Below the pieces are notes generated by a model, which saw only the letters and a program-made list of their open reading frames with translations, did no database searches and had not been told where the DNA came from. Shown piece after piece: positions 27,373 through 38,318 of a DNA stretch of 64,000 nucleotides (positions are counted from its first letter, which is position 1; each line of letters opens with the position of its first letter). Source of the DNA: Humibacter ginsenosidimutans (GTDB lineage Bacteria > Actinomycetota > Actinomycetes > Actinomycetales > Microbacteriaceae); NCBI RefSeq assembly GCF_007859675.1, contig NZ_CP042305.1, positions 3,906,001 through 3,970,000 of the forward strand. The letters run 5' to 3'. The position numbers and the translations under genes are program-made.

Positions 27373-27430
27373 TTCAGGTCGCGATTTCGGCCCTTATGCG
27401 GCGCCAGAAGGGCACAAATCGCGACCTGAA
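27373..27430. repeat. Hairpin repeat element, copy B
   Basis: Arms TTCAGGTCGCGATTT (27373-27387) plus GCCCT, and AGGGC plus AAATCGCGACCTGAA (27416-27430), with a 2-nt internal mismatch and the loop TATGCGGCGCCAGA. It matches copy A (26221-26280) in the left arm and loop, same orientation, 1.15 kb apart. It lies between the divergent promoters of the broken DUF559-type gene and the luciferase-like gene, so it is not simply a terminator. Confidence 0.75.
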
Positions 27431-27493
27431 ACAGGTTGGTGCAGCTGTTGCAGAGCCGGCCCCGAGCTGCGGACGGTGCGAGAGGATCGAGAC

Positions 27494-28270
27494 ATGGTGC
27501 TGGCGGATGTCTCGATCGGTGTCGCGGGAACGCTCGGGCCGGAGGCGATCGCGACGCTCGCTCCGGCGGTGGAGCGCGCGGGGTTCCACGGGCTGTGGGT
27601 GAACGACCTGCCCGGCGGCGACTCGCTCGCAGCGCTGCACGCCGCAGCGCCGGTGACCGAACGGCTCGCGCTCGGCACGGGGGTGGTGCCCGTCGATCGC
27701 AGGGACGCGGCATCCATTCTTGCGGCGAGCAGCGGCCTCCCCGCGCCGAGGCTGCGCATCGGCATCGGATCGGGTGCGTCGCGAAGTCCGCTCGGCGACG
27801 TGGGCGCCGCGATCGACGAGCTGCGCGCCGGCACCGGCGCGGCGGTGTACGTCGGAGCCCTGGGCCCGAGGATGCGCCTGCTGGCTGCGGAGCGCGCCGA
27901 CGGCATCCTGCTCAACTGGCTCACTTCGGCCGTCGCCGCGCGGCAGGCCGACGAGGCGCACGCGCTCGCGCCGCAGAAGCACGTCGCGCTCTACGTGCGC
28001 ACCGCCGTGCACGAGGATGCCGTTCCCCGCCTCGCCCAGGAGGCCGACCGCTACTCGGGCTACCCGTCGTACAAGGCCAACTTCGACCGGCTCGGCATCC
28101 GCGCCCTCGACACCACGCTCGACCCTGCGACGTTCGCCGGCCGCATCGCCGCCTACCGTGACGCCGTCGACGAGGTCGTGCTGCGCGTGATCACCGTGGG
28201 GGACACACTCGACGAGCACCTGGACTTCGTGGATCGTGCCGCCGAGCTGCTGCGCGATCAGCCGGGCTGA
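27494..28270 (+). CDS. Luciferase-like monooxygenase-family protein
   Basis: A 258-residue TIM-barrel oxidoreductase of the bacterial luciferase-like family, which uses reduced FMN or F420. Family features are IATLAPAVERAGFHGLWVND (about 17-36), LALGTGVVPVDRRDAASIL (about 56-74), LRIGIGSGASRSPLGDV and YVGALGPRMRLLAAERADGI (about 116-135). It is shorter than the usual 300-350 residues, missing much of the insertion loops, like several actinobacterial F420-type members. The substrate is unknown. The ATG at 27494 has an AGAGGA element about 8 nt upstream. It converges on corA. Confidence 0.82.
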   Translation: MVLADVSIGVAGTLGPEAIATLAPAVERAGFHGLWVNDLPGGDSLAALHAAAPVTERLALGTGVVPVDRRDAASILAASSGLPAPRLRIGIGSGASRSPLGDVGAAIDELRAGTGAAVYVGALGPRMRLLAAERADGILLNWLTSAVAARQADEAHALAPQKHVALYVRTAVHEDAVPRLAQEADRYSGYPSYKANFDRLGIRALDTTLDPATFAGRIAAYRDAVDEVVLRVITVGDTLDEHLDFVDRAAELLRDQPG

Positions 28271-28307
28271 AGCGGCGTCGGGGCGCTGCGGTCGATCGCG
28301 ACCGCAG

Positions 28308-29438
28308 CTAGAGCCAGTGCCGTCGTTTGAAGATCACGTACAGCGCGATGCCGAGCACGAGCATGAGTCCGATCGCCATCGGGTAGCCCCACACCCACTT
28401 CAGCTCGGGCATGACCTCGAAGTTCATGCCGTAGATGCCGGCGATCAGGGTCGGCGTGAAGAGGATGGCCGCCCATGACGAGATCTTCTTGACCTCTTCT
28501 CCCTGCCGGTACGTCGTCTCGGCGAGGGAGGTCATCCTGGCGTTCTGCCGCTCGCTGACCAGCGTGGCGTTGACGGTGAGGATGTCGCGGAGCATCCTCT
28601 TGAAGTCGTCGACCCGCTCGTTCACCTGCGTGAGGTGGTCGGCGACGTCGCGCAGGTTGCGCTGCAGCTCTTGGGTCACCCCGTACTTCTCGCTGCCCAG
28701 CTCGAGCGCGTCCATCACGGCGGTGAGCGGATGCGTGGCCCGCTGAAAGTCGATCACCTCGGTCGACAGCTCGTAGATGCGCCGCGACACGTTCGCATCG
28801 CCGTCGAACACCTGCTTCTCGATCTCGTCGATGTCGTTGGCGAGCCCGGCGACGACCGGGGCGTAGCCGTCGACGATGGCGTCGATGATGGCGTAGAGGA
28901 TGCTCTGGGTCCCGAGCGCGAGCAGGTCCTCGTCGTACTCCATGCGATGACGCACCTGCGAGAGGTCGGGCGACTCGCTGTGCCGAACCGTGATCACGAA
29001 GTTCGGCCCCACGAAGACGTGCACCTCGCCGAACGACACCTCTTCAGGCACGTCGAGGTAGTTGGCCGCCCTGAGCACGACGAACAGCACGTCGTCGTAG
29101 CGCTCCAGCTTCGGGCGCTGGTGGGCGGCGATCGCGTCTTCGATGGCGAGCTCGTGCAGGTCGAACTCACGGGCCAGCGAGAACAGTTCGGTCTCACTCG
29201 GCCGATACAACCCGATCCAGGCGACGCCGTTCTCGGTGTCGTGCAGAGCCCGGAACGTGTCGGCCAGCGTGGTGGGCGACGACACGCGCCTGCCGTCGGC
29301 GTAGATCGCCGCGTCGACGATCGTGCTGCGCGAACGGGCCGCCGGCTCGTCGGTCTGAGCCGGATCCGTGGCCGGGACGGCCGGGCGTGATCGCTGCCTG
29401 AAGGGGATCGGGATGACTCGCCGCCTCAGCTGTGCCAT
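28308..29438 (-). CDS. corA: CorA-family magnesium/cobalt transporter
   Basis: A 376-residue divalent-cation channel of the CorA/MIT family. The cytosolic funnel occupies the first 310 residues. Two C-terminal transmembrane helices follow, with the diagnostic pore motif YGMNFE just after the first helix (ISSWAAILFTPTLIAGIYGMN) and a basic tail KRRHWL. A Mg-sensing role is expected from the family. The first 45 residues are Arg/Pro-rich. A clear GGAGG lies 7 nt before the ATG, so this gene has a leadered mRNA. It stands alone between the luciferase-like gene (convergent) and the mannosyltransferase. Confidence 0.94.
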   Translation of the reverse strand: MAQLRRRVIPIPFRQRSRPAVPATDPAQTDEPAARSRSTIVDAAIYADGRRVSSPTTLADTFRALHDTENGVAWIGLYRPSETELFSLAREFDLHELAIEDAIAAHQRPKLERYDDVLFVVLRAANYLDVPEEVSFGEVHVFVGPNFVITVRHSESPDLSQVRHRMEYDEDLLALGTQSILYAIIDAIVDGYAPVVAGLANDIDEIEKQVFDGDANVSRRIYELSTEVIDFQRATHPLTAVMDALELGSEKYGVTQELQRNLRDVADHLTQVNERVDDFKRMLRDILTVNATLVSERQNARMTSLAETTYRQGEEVKKISSWAAILFTPTLIAGIYGMNFEVMPELKWVWGYPMAIGLMLVLGIALYVIFKRRHWL

Positions 29439-29598
29439 GGTTCGCCTCCGTCCGGCCGTGCGGGAAAGTGGGTGACGGGACGCGATTGGTCCCGTGCAAC
29501 CTTAAGCCCGTTCTTCCTGACAGACCGGCGGATGCTCCGGCCGGCCGGGAGGGGCATCCATCGCTCCCGTCTTCGCCCGGCCGGGTGCGGTCTCCGGT

Positions 29599-30744
29599 TC
29601 AGAGCTCGACCGTGCGCCGCAGCCGCAGGCCCGCGGCGGCACGGTGGGCGATCGCGGCGTCGTAGTGTCGCAGCAGATCGGCGCAGACGTCCGCCCACGA
29701 CGAGCGCAGCACCGCTCGCCGCCCTGCCTCGCCCATGCGCTGGCGCAGCCCGGCATCGTGCGCGAGCAGATTCACCGCGTCGCGGAGCTCCCGGTCGGAG
29801 TCGAAGAGCAGTCCGTCGACGCCGTGCCGCACCAGGTCGATGGGCCCGCCCGCGTTCGGCGCCACGACCGGAAGGCCCGCGGCGTGCGCCTCCTGCACCG
29901 TCTGCCCGAACGTCTCCTCCGTGCCGGTGTGCACGAACATGTCCAGAGCGGCATACGCCGCCCCGAGGTCGTCGCCGCCTCGTCTGCCCAGCCAGCTCAC
30001 GGGCATCCTGCGCAACGCTTTGCGCACCGCCACGTCGCTCGGGCCGTCGCCGACGACGGCGAGCCGGATGCCCTCCATGCCGCGCAGCGCCGCAAGCCGC
30101 TCGACCTGTTTCTCCGGGGCCAGCCGGCCGACGTAGCCGACCACCACCTCGCCGTCGGGTGACAGCGACTCGCGCAAGGCGACGGCATCGGCGCGGGAAC
30201 GGTTGTTCGGGTGATAGCGGGTCAGATCGACGCCGCGTCCCCATCGTCGCACTCTGAGGATGCCCGCATGCGCGAGATCGTCGGCGGATGCCGTCGAGGG
30301 CGCCAGCGTGATGTCGGCTCCGTTGTGCACCCAGCGCACGTAGCGCCAGGCGAGGGCCGTCGTGAGGCCGAGGCGATTGCGCTTGGCGTAGCCGGCGACA
30401 TCCGTCTGGTACACGGCGACAGTCGCCACGCCAAGCCGTCCGGCAGCGGCGATCGCCTGCGCGCCGAGGAGGAACGGGGATGCCGCGTGCAGCACGTCTG
30501 GCGCGAAGTCGGCCAGCACGCTCTGCACGAGCGGACTCGGCATGCCGAGCGGAAAACGGCGGTAGGCGATGGAGGGCACGGTGTGCACGGCGAAGCCCGC
30601 GTACTCGGCGGGGGCGTCCGGTCCTGGGCAGATGACGGTGGCGTCGTGACCCAGGCGTCGCAGTTCGTCGAGCACCCTGCAGACGCTCGTGGTCACGCCG
30701 TTGACGGTCGGCAGAAAACTCTCGCTCACGATGGCGACCCGCAT
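29599..30744 (-). CDS. GT4-type glycosyltransferase, probable GDP-mannose-dependent alpha-mannosyltransferase
   Basis: The 381-residue GT-B enzyme begins MRVAIVSESFLPTVNGVTTS, nearly diagnostic for the actinobacterial MgtA/PimB-like mannosyltransferases. The donor-binding half has VVGYVGRLAPEKQVERL (about 195-211), VVGDGPSDVAVRKAL and the E-x7-E region TGTEETFGQTVQEAHAAGLP (about 285-304). It probably acts at the cytosolic face of the membrane on glycolipid or lipoglycan acceptors. It is divergent from manC, which makes its likely donor GDP-mannose. TAACGT (30752-30757) lies 7 nt before the ATG (leaderless). Confidence 0.87.
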   Translation of the reverse strand: MRVAIVSESFLPTVNGVTTSVCRVLDELRRLGHDATVICPGPDAPAEYAGFAVHTVPSIAYRRFPLGMPSPLVQSVLADFAPDVLHAASPFLLGAQAIAAAGRLGVATVAVYQTDVAGYAKRNRLGLTTALAWRYVRWVHNGADITLAPSTASADDLAHAGILRVRRWGRGVDLTRYHPNNRSRADAVALRESLSPDGEVVVGYVGRLAPEKQVERLAALRGMEGIRLAVVGDGPSDVAVRKALRRMPVSWLGRRGGDDLGAAYAALDMFVHTGTEETFGQTVQEAHAAGLPVVAPNAGGPIDLVRHGVDGLLFDSDRELRDAVNLLAHDAGLRQRMGEAGRRAVLRSSWADVCADLLRHYDAAIAHRAAAGLRLRRTVEL

Positions 30745-30839
30745 GTCGGCGACGTTACGAGCCGGCCGTGGCGGGGGAGTGAACCGTTCCTGAATCCGGC
30801 CGGAATCCGGCGGGAACCCCGCCCCTTATCCTGATCAGC
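30745..30839. promoter_or_regulatory. Divergent promoter region, mannosyltransferase / manC
   Basis: This 95-bp gap has one leaderless-type -10 on each strand: TAACGT (30752-30757, minus) for the glycosyltransferase and TATCCT (30827-30832, plus) for manC, each 7 nt from its start codon. About 70 bp separate the two hexamers, so the -35 regions are close and the genes may be co-regulated. Confidence 0.55.
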
Positions 30840-31958
30840 ATGAGTGAGCTGCCCCTCGAGGACTTCTACTGCATCATCCCGGCCGGCGGGGTCGGCTCCC
30901 GCCTGTGGCCGCTGTCGCGCGCCGATGCGCCGAAGTTCTTGCACGACCTGACCGGCTCCGGCTCGACGCTGTTGCGCGCCACCTGGAACCGCCTCATTCC
31001 GCTGTCCGGCGAACAGCGGGTCATGGTGGTCACGGGAAGGGCGCATCGCGCTGCTGTCGAGGAGCAGATCCCCGCCCTGACCGATGAGAACGTCGTGCTG
31101 GAGAGTGAGCCGCGTGAGAACACGGCGGCCATCGGGCTCGCGGCGGCGATCCTCGAGCGCCGGCATCCCGGGGTGATCATCGGCTCGTTCGCGGCCGACC
31201 ACGTGATCGGCAACGAACCGCTCTTCCGAGCAGCGGTCACCGAGGCCGTCGCCGCGGCGCGCGCCGGCTACATCACCACCGTCGGCATCACGCCGACCGA
31301 GCCCGCGGTCGGCTTCGGCTACATCCACGTCGGCGAACCGCTGACGGTGTCCGGAGCGAAGTCCGTGCGCAAGGTGGTCTCGTTCGTCGAGAAGCCGAAC
31401 CTCAAGACCGCCAAGAAGTACCTGGCCGGCGGTGACTACCTCTGGAACGCGAGCATGTTCATCGCGAAGGCGTCGGTGCTCCTCGAGCAGATCGGCACGT
31501 CGCATCCCGAGATGCTCGCCGCTCTGCTCGAACTCGCGGAGGCGTGGGACGACCCGGCGACGAGAGGTCCCGCCGTCGACCGCATCTGGCCGTCGCTCAC
31601 GAAGGTGGCGATCGACTATTCGGTCGCAGAGCCGGCCGCGGCCGCGGGCAAGCTCGCCGTCGTTCCCGGCCACTTCAACTGGGATGACGTCGGAGACTTC
31701 GCGTCGCTCGCCAAGCTCAACAGCAGCGGACGTCCCACCGACCTCGCCATTCTCGGCGAGAACGCGAGGGTGCTCTCCGACGCCTCGAGCGGCATCGTGG
31801 TGAGCCAGACCGGTCGCGTGATCAGCCTGATCGGCATCAAGAACGTCGTGGTCGTCGACACTCCCGATGCCCTCCTGGTCACGACGAGTGAGAACGCCCA
31901 GCGGGTGAAGTCCGTCGTCGAGGCGCTCCGCCTGACCGGCTCCACCGAGGTCCTCTGA
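30840..31958 (+). CDS. manC: Mannose-1-phosphate guanylyltransferase
   Basis: The enzyme makes GDP-mannose from mannose-1-phosphate and GTP. The 372-residue sequence has the nucleotidyltransferase signature IIPAGGVGSRLWPLSRADAP with the catalytic lysine in PKFL (residues 12-34). It also has ESEPRENTAAIGLAAAI, FAADHVI, FVEKPN and the WNASMFI region, all standard for ManC/GMP proteins. It lacks the C-terminal isomerase domain of the longer bifunctional type. The ATG has TATCCT 7 nt upstream (leaderless). The divergent glycosyltransferase probably consumes the product. Confidence 0.94.
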   Translation: MSELPLEDFYCIIPAGGVGSRLWPLSRADAPKFLHDLTGSGSTLLRATWNRLIPLSGEQRVMVVTGRAHRAAVEEQIPALTDENVVLESEPRENTAAIGLAAAILERRHPGVIIGSFAADHVIGNEPLFRAAVTEAVAAARAGYITTVGITPTEPAVGFGYIHVGEPLTVSGAKSVRKVVSFVEKPNLKTAKKYLAGGDYLWNASMFIAKASVLLEQIGTSHPEMLAALLELAEAWDDPATRGPAVDRIWPSLTKVAIDYSVAEPAAAAGKLAVVPGHFNWDDVGDFASLAKLNSSGRPTDLAILGENARVLSDASSGIVVSQTGRVISLIGIKNVVVVDTPDALLVTTSENAQRVKSVVEALRLTGSTEVL

Positions 31959-32239
31959 GCGCGGAGGTTCCCTGAGTCCCGAGGTGCTCTGAGTCCCGAG
32001 GTTCCGTAAGGACGCGGTGCATGGGGTCGCCCGCTCGCAGACGGGGTGGCCGTGTGCATCCTTGCGCGTAGCCGACTGCACAAATGAGCAGTCCTCTATC
32101 GCAGGATGCTCAAAAGAAACAAGATGATAACGGCGACGTCAGGATGTCCGTACCCGAATCCAAGGGATTCGTAACGTTGAGTAACGTCGCTGGATCGACG
32201 TCTCGCGCGCCCGCGCAGATCTTCTAGGTGGAGGACAAC
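31959..32239 (+). promoter_or_regulatory. Upstream region of the nucleoside-uptake operon
   Basis: The 281-bp gap before the BMP lipoprotein begins with short direct repeats of GAGGT/GAGTCCC (31965-32008), possibly the 3' end of manC. A stretch of lower GC follows (about 32080-32200). GTAACGT occurs twice (about 32171 and 32181), 10-11 bp apart, a spacing that suits a dimeric regulator on one face of the helix. No certain -10/-35 pair can be named. The leader ends in GGAGG before the GTG at 32240. Confidence 0.4.
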
Positions 32240-33331
32240 GTGACATTCAAACTACGCAAGGTTGCGCTCGCGGGACTCGCCGCGGCCAGCGCGATCGCCC
32301 TGCTCGCCGGCTGCGGTCAGGCACCGACCGACAGCAACACGGCGACGAAGGCGAAGAGCAACTTCCTTCCCTGCATGGTCTCCGACAACGGCGGCTTCAA
32401 CGACCACTCGTTCAACCAGCTCGGCTACGAGGGTCTGGTGGCGAGCGCCAAGAAGCTCGGCACGAAGTACAAGACCGCTGAGTCGAAGACCGCGAGCGAC
32501 TACGCGCCGAACATCAACAGCATGGTCGACCAGAACTGCAACCTGATCATCACGGTCGGCTTCAACCTCTCCGACGCCACCAAGAAGGCGGCGGCGGCCA
32601 ACACCAGCACCGACTTCGCGATCATCGACGACGACGAGTTCACAGCGCCGAACGTCAAGTCGATCATCTTCGACACGGCGCAGGCCGCATTCCTCGGCGG
32701 CTACGCCGCGGCGAGCTTCTCGAAGACCGGTGTGGTCGGAACCTTCGGCGGCATGCAGATCCCGACCGTGACCATCTTCATGGACGGCTTCGTCGACGGC
32801 GTCAACTACTACAACCAGCAGAAGAACAAGAGCGTCAAGGTCGTCGGCTGGAACGTCGACAGCCAGAAGGGCTCGTTCACCGGCGGCTTCGACGCCAACG
32901 ACACCGCCAAGCAGGTCGCGCAGGGCCTCATCGACCAGAACGCCGACGTCATCATGCCGGTCGGCGGCCCGATCTACCAGTCGGCGGCCCAGGCCATCGA
33001 TCAGGCGAACAGCGCAGGCAAGAGCATCTCGATGATCGGTGTCGACGCGGATGTCTACAACACCGACCCGAGCGTTCGTTCGATCCTGCTCACCTCGGTC
33101 ATGAAGGGCATCAAGCCGTCGACGTCGGCGGTCATCGAGCAGTCCGCGGCGGGCAAGTTCTCCAACACGGCCTACGTCGGCACGCTGAAGAACGACGGAG
33201 TGGGACTCGCCCCGTTCCACGACTTCGCGTCGAAGGTCGACTCGAACCTCAAGTCGGAGCTCGACAAGATCAAGCAGGGCATCATCGACGGCTCCATCAC
33301 TGTGAAGTCGCCGGCCTCGCCGAAGTCCTGA
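32240..33331 (+). CDS. BMP-family nucleoside-binding lipoprotein
   Basis: A 363-residue extracytoplasmic binding protein of the BMP/PnrA family, which captures purine and pyrimidine nucleosides. The N-terminal signal ends in the lipobox LLAGC, so the mature protein is a membrane-anchored lipoprotein. Family motifs are VSDNGGFNDHSFNQLGYEGL (about 48-67), QAAFLGGYAAASFSKTGVVG and IGVDADVYNTDP. The GTG at 32240 follows GGAGG by about 5 nt; a GTG at 32228 would overlap that site and is rejected. It heads an ABC importer with the ATPase and two permeases downstream, after a hairpin that may let this gene be expressed more than the rest. Confidence 0.94.
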   Translation: MTFKLRKVALAGLAAASAIALLAGCGQAPTDSNTATKAKSNFLPCMVSDNGGFNDHSFNQLGYEGLVASAKKLGTKYKTAESKTASDYAPNINSMVDQNCNLIITVGFNLSDATKKAAAANTSTDFAIIDDDEFTAPNVKSIIFDTAQAAFLGGYAAASFSKTGVVGTFGGMQIPTVTIFMDGFVDGVNYYNQQKNKSVKVVGWNVDSQKGSFTGGFDANDTAKQVAQGLIDQNADVIMPVGGPIYQSAAQAIDQANSAGKSISMIGVDADVYNTDPSVRSILLTSVMKGIKPSTSAVIEQSAAGKFSNTAYVGTLKNDGVGLAPFHDFASKVDSNLKSELDKIKQGIIDGSITVKSPASPKS

Positions 33332-33364
33332 TCAACAGCACGATCGCTCCCTGAGCGAGCGCAG

Positions 33365-33399
33365 CGAGTCGAAGGGCCCTCCGGGCACCCTTCGACTCG
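33365..33399 (+). terminator. REP-like hairpin between binding protein and ATPase genes
   Basis: CGAGTCGAAGGG (33365-33376) and CCCTTCGACTCG (33388-33399) form a 12-bp stem with an 11-nt loop, extendable by CGCAG/CTGCG. It is placed between the lipoprotein and ATPase genes of one uptake system and may attenuate read-through or protect the 3' end of the lipoprotein mRNA. Stems of this CCCTTCGACTCG type recur in many actinobacterial intergenic regions, which makes a REP-like element plausible. Confidence 0.6.
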
Positions 33400-33490
33400 T
33401 CTGCGTCTCGCGCGGGGAGCGCGGACTGCCAAGAAAGCGATGCAATTCCCGGCCTCAACGCGGCGGCCGGTGAAAGGTAGATTGACCCCC

Positions 33491-35055
33491 ATGAAGCTCG
33501 AACTTCGCGGTATCACCAAGCGATTCGGCTCCCTCACCGCCAACGATCACATCTCGCTCACCGTCGAGCCGGGAGAGATCCACTGCATTCTCGGTGAGAA
33601 CGGTGCGGGCAAGTCGACGCTGATGAACGTTCTCTACGGCCTCCTCGAGGCGGACGAGGGCGACATCCTGCTCGACGACGTCGTGCAGCACTTCACCGGT
33701 CCCGGCGACGCGATGAAGGCGGGCATCGGCATGGTGCATCAGCACTTCATGCTGATCCCCGTCTTCACGGTCTCCGAGAACGTGATGCTCGGCAACGAGA
33801 GCACGGGCTTCGCAGGGTTCCTCAATCACAAGCAGGCTCGCTCCCGTGTGCGGGAGATCTCTGCGCGGTTCGGCTTCGACGTCGACCCGGATGCGCGCAT
33901 CGAGAACCTGCCGGTCGGGGTGCAGCAGCGGGTCGAGATCATCAAGGCTCTGTCGCGCGACGCCAAGGTGCTCGTCTTCGACGAGCCGACCGCCGTGCTC
34001 ACGCCGCAGGAGACCGACGAGCTGATGTCGATCATGAAGCAGCTTCGCGACTCCGGAACGGCCATCGTCTTCATCACCCACAAGCTGCGCGAGGTGAGGG
34101 CGGTCGCCGATCGAATCACCGTGATGCGGCTCGGCAAGGTCGTCGGCGAAGCGTCGCCGACGGCGAGCAACGCGGAACTCGCCTCGCTCATGGTCGGCCG
34201 CTCCGTCGAGCTGACCGTGCAGAAGGAGCCGGCGACGCCGGGTGACGCAGCCCTCCAGGTGCGCGGTCTCACGGTCATCGATCACGACGGCCAGCTCGTG
34301 GTCAACGACGTGGACTTCGATGTGCACGCGGGAGAGATCCTCGCCATCGCCGGTGTGCAGGGCAACGGGCAGACCGAGCTGACCGAGGCCATCCTCGGGC
34401 TTCAGAACCATGTGGAGGGCGAGATTCTTCTCGACGGCAAGCGGCTCACCGGTCTCGGGGTTCGCAGGGTGCTGGATGCCGGTGTCGGGTTCGTGCCTGA
34501 AGACCGCAACGAAGACGGCCTGGTCGGCGGCTTCTCCATCGCGGAGAACCTCATGCTCGACCGATCGGACTCCGCGCCGTTCGTGAAGGGCGGGGGACTG
34601 CAGCTGGCGTATCGCGCCCAGTTCGCCGCCGAGAAGATCCGCGAGTTCGACGTGCGCGCGCAGAGCAGCGACACCCTCGTCGGCACGCTCTCCGGCGGCA
34701 ATCAACAGAAGGTCGTGCTGGCGCGCGAACTGAGCCGCGATCTGCGGCTCCTCGTGGCCGCGCAGCCCACCCGAGGCCTCGACGTCGGATCGATCGAGTT
34801 CGTGCACAAACGCATCGTGGAGGCGCGCGACTCGGGTATACCGGTCATCGTCGTGTCCACGGAACTCGATGAGGTCGACGCGCTCGCCGACCGCATCGCC
34901 GTCATGTACCGCGGCGGAATCGTGGGCATCGTGCCGGCGGGGACCGACCGCGAGACGCTCGGCATCATGATGGCGGGCGAGCATCCCGATTCTCCCCATT
35001 CCGAACCGCCGACGACTCCCGGCGATGCCGGGCCAGACTCGAGAGGAGAGGCCGC

Positions 35056-35059
<4 letters not shown>
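33491..35059 (+). CDS. Nucleoside ABC importer, tandem ATPase subunit
   Basis: A 522-residue protein with two ABC domains in tandem, as in sugar/nucleoside importers (MglA, YufO). Domain 1 has Walker A GENGAGKST, a VGVQQRVEIIKAL signature and Walker B VLVFDEPTAVLTP. Domain 2 has GVQGNGQTELTEAI in place of a canonical Walker A, signature LSGGNQQKVVLAREL and LLVAAQPTRGLDVGS, the usual asymmetric second site. The last 25 residues are Pro/Ser-rich. TAGATT (33478-33483) lies 7 nt before the ATG, so this gene has its own leaderless promoter as well as possible read-through. It overlaps the permease gene by GTGA. Confidence 0.94.
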
Positions 35060-36488
<1,429 letters not shown>

Positions 36489-36492
<4 letters not shown>

Positions 36493-37793
36493 CGACGACA
36501 GCTGATCACACGATCCCGGACGCCTCGCCGATCGTTCTCGAGAAGACGGTCGTTCGCAGCTACAAGACGCCGATTCTGCTCAGCGTCGTGGCCGCGCTGT
36601 CGATCGTGCTCTATGTGGTCTTCAGGCGCGGGGGCGACACGACCTTCACGTTCGCCGGCGGTCGCATCGCCGCGAGCCTGCCGAACGTTGTGCTGCCGAC
36701 GACGCTGACCTGCGTGATCCTCACGATCGTGCTCGTGGTCATGGCAGCGCTCAGCTGGTGGCTGGTCAGCCGGTTCGCGAGCGTGCCGTTGTGGTTCTCG
36801 GGAGTCTTCGCCTTTCTGTTCGTGCTCGCCTTCCTCACCTGGGCGGCCGGGGCGAACGCGCTTCCCCTGCCGATCACGGGCCTGCTGCTCGGCACGGTGA
36901 GCCTCAGCGTGCCGTACATCTTCGGTGCGCTGGGCGGTGTGATCTCCGAGCGCAGCGGCGTGGTCAACATCGCGATCGAGGGTCAGCTGCTCGGCGGCGC
37001 GTTCCTCGCCGCCGTGGTGTCGAGCATGACCAGGTCGTTGACGCTCGGTCTGATCGCCGCCGTGGTCGCGGGCGTGCTCGTGTCGTTCCTGCTCGCGGCG
37101 TTCGCGATCAAGTACTACGTCGATCAGGTCATCGTCGGCGTCGTGATCAACGTGCTGGTGCTCGGCCTGACCAACTTCTTGTACAGCCAGGTGCTCACCA
37201 AGGACCCGAGCATGACGAAGCTGTTGAACAGCCCGCCGCTGCTGCCGGCCCTGCCCATCCCGGGGCTGAGCGCCATTCCGGTGATCGGACCGGTGCTGTT
37301 CGACCAGTCGATCATCGTGTACCTCATGTACATCGCGGTCGCCGCCGTGTACATCGGGCTGTTCCACACGCGGTGGGGTCTTCGCCTGCGGTCGGTGGGC
37401 GAGCATCCTCAGGCCGCCGACACCGTCGGCATCAACGTGACGGGCACCCGGTTCTGGAACGTGTCCCTGGCCGGTGCGATCGTCGGACTGGGCGGGGCGT
37501 ACTTCACGCTCGGCTCCGTCGGCTCCTTCTCCGAGGACATGACGGGCGGCCAGGGCTACATCGCCCTCGCCGCGGTGATCTTCGGCCGCTGGGATCCGAT
37601 CCGCGCCACTCTCGCCGCGCTTCTCTTCGGCTTCGCCAGCAACCTGCAGTACACGCTCGCGGCCGTCGGATCTCCGGTGCCCAGCGAGTTCCTGCTGATG
37701 CTGCCCTACGTGGTGACCATCCTCGCCGTCGCGGGCTTCGTCGGCTATGTGCGGTCCCCGGCGGCGGACGGCAAGCCGTACATCAAGTCCTGA
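36489..37793 (+). CDS. Nucleoside ABC importer, second permease
   Basis: A 434-residue permease of the same superfamily (YufQ-like). It contains GALGGVISERSGVVNIAIEG (about 140-160), the signature of this subunit, and GLRLRSVGEHPQAADTVGIN (about 297-316), the cytosolic coupling segment. About ten helices are predicted. The N-terminal 50 residues include one extra helix before the core. GTG start overlapping the preceding stop (GTGA). It is the last transport gene, 46 nt before cdd, so uptake and catabolism are probably co-transcribed. Confidence 0.93.
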
Positions 37794-37839
37794 CCGAGCG
37801 CCACAGCCGCTTCCGCGAGATGAAACAGGTGACACGACG

Positions 37840-38265
37840 ATGAGCGACGATACGGCGCCCTTCTCGGGCGAGATCGACTGGGGCGCGCTGCGCACCGAGG
37901 CCGAAGACGCGATGAGAAAGGCGTACGTCCCGTATTCGCACTTTCCGGTCGGGGCCGCCGCGCTGGCGACCGACGGTCGGATCGTCTCCGGCTGCAACGT
38001 GGAGAACGCGAGCTACGGTCTCACGCTCTGCGCCGAGTGCTCGCTCGTCTCCGCTCTGCACATGAGCGGGGGCGGCCAGCTCGTCGCCTTCACGTGCGTG
38101 AACGGCGACGGAGACGTCATCATGCCGTGCGGCCGCTGCAGGCAGTTGCTCTATGAGCACTCGGTGGCAGGCATGCTGCTCGAGACTGTCTCGGGCATCC
38201 GCACCATCGACGAGGTCATCCCCGACGCGTTCGGCCCTCGCGATCTGCAGCAGTACTCCGCCTGA
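37840..38265 (+). CDS. cdd: Cytidine deaminase
   Basis: The enzyme converts (deoxy)cytidine to (deoxy)uridine. The 141-residue protein is the short homotetrameric type. Zinc ligands and the catalytic glutamate are in CAECSLVSAL (about 64-73) and the second cysteine pair in MPCGRCRQLL (about 101-110). VENASYGLT binds the substrate ribose. It follows the nucleoside importer and precedes deoA, so its uridine product could pass to nucleoside phosphorolysis. The start is ATG 37840. Confidence 0.95.
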   Translation: MSDDTAPFSGEIDWGALRTEAEDAMRKAYVPYSHFPVGAAALATDGRIVSGCNVENASYGLTLCAECSLVSALHMSGGGQLVAFTCVNGDGDVIMPCGRCRQLLYEHSVAGMLLETVSGIRTIDEVIPDAFGPRDLQQYSA

Positions 38266-38318
38266 GCGAGCGCCCCGCTCGCGGTGCCCACGGGCATCCG
38301 ACAAGGAAGCTGAACAGA

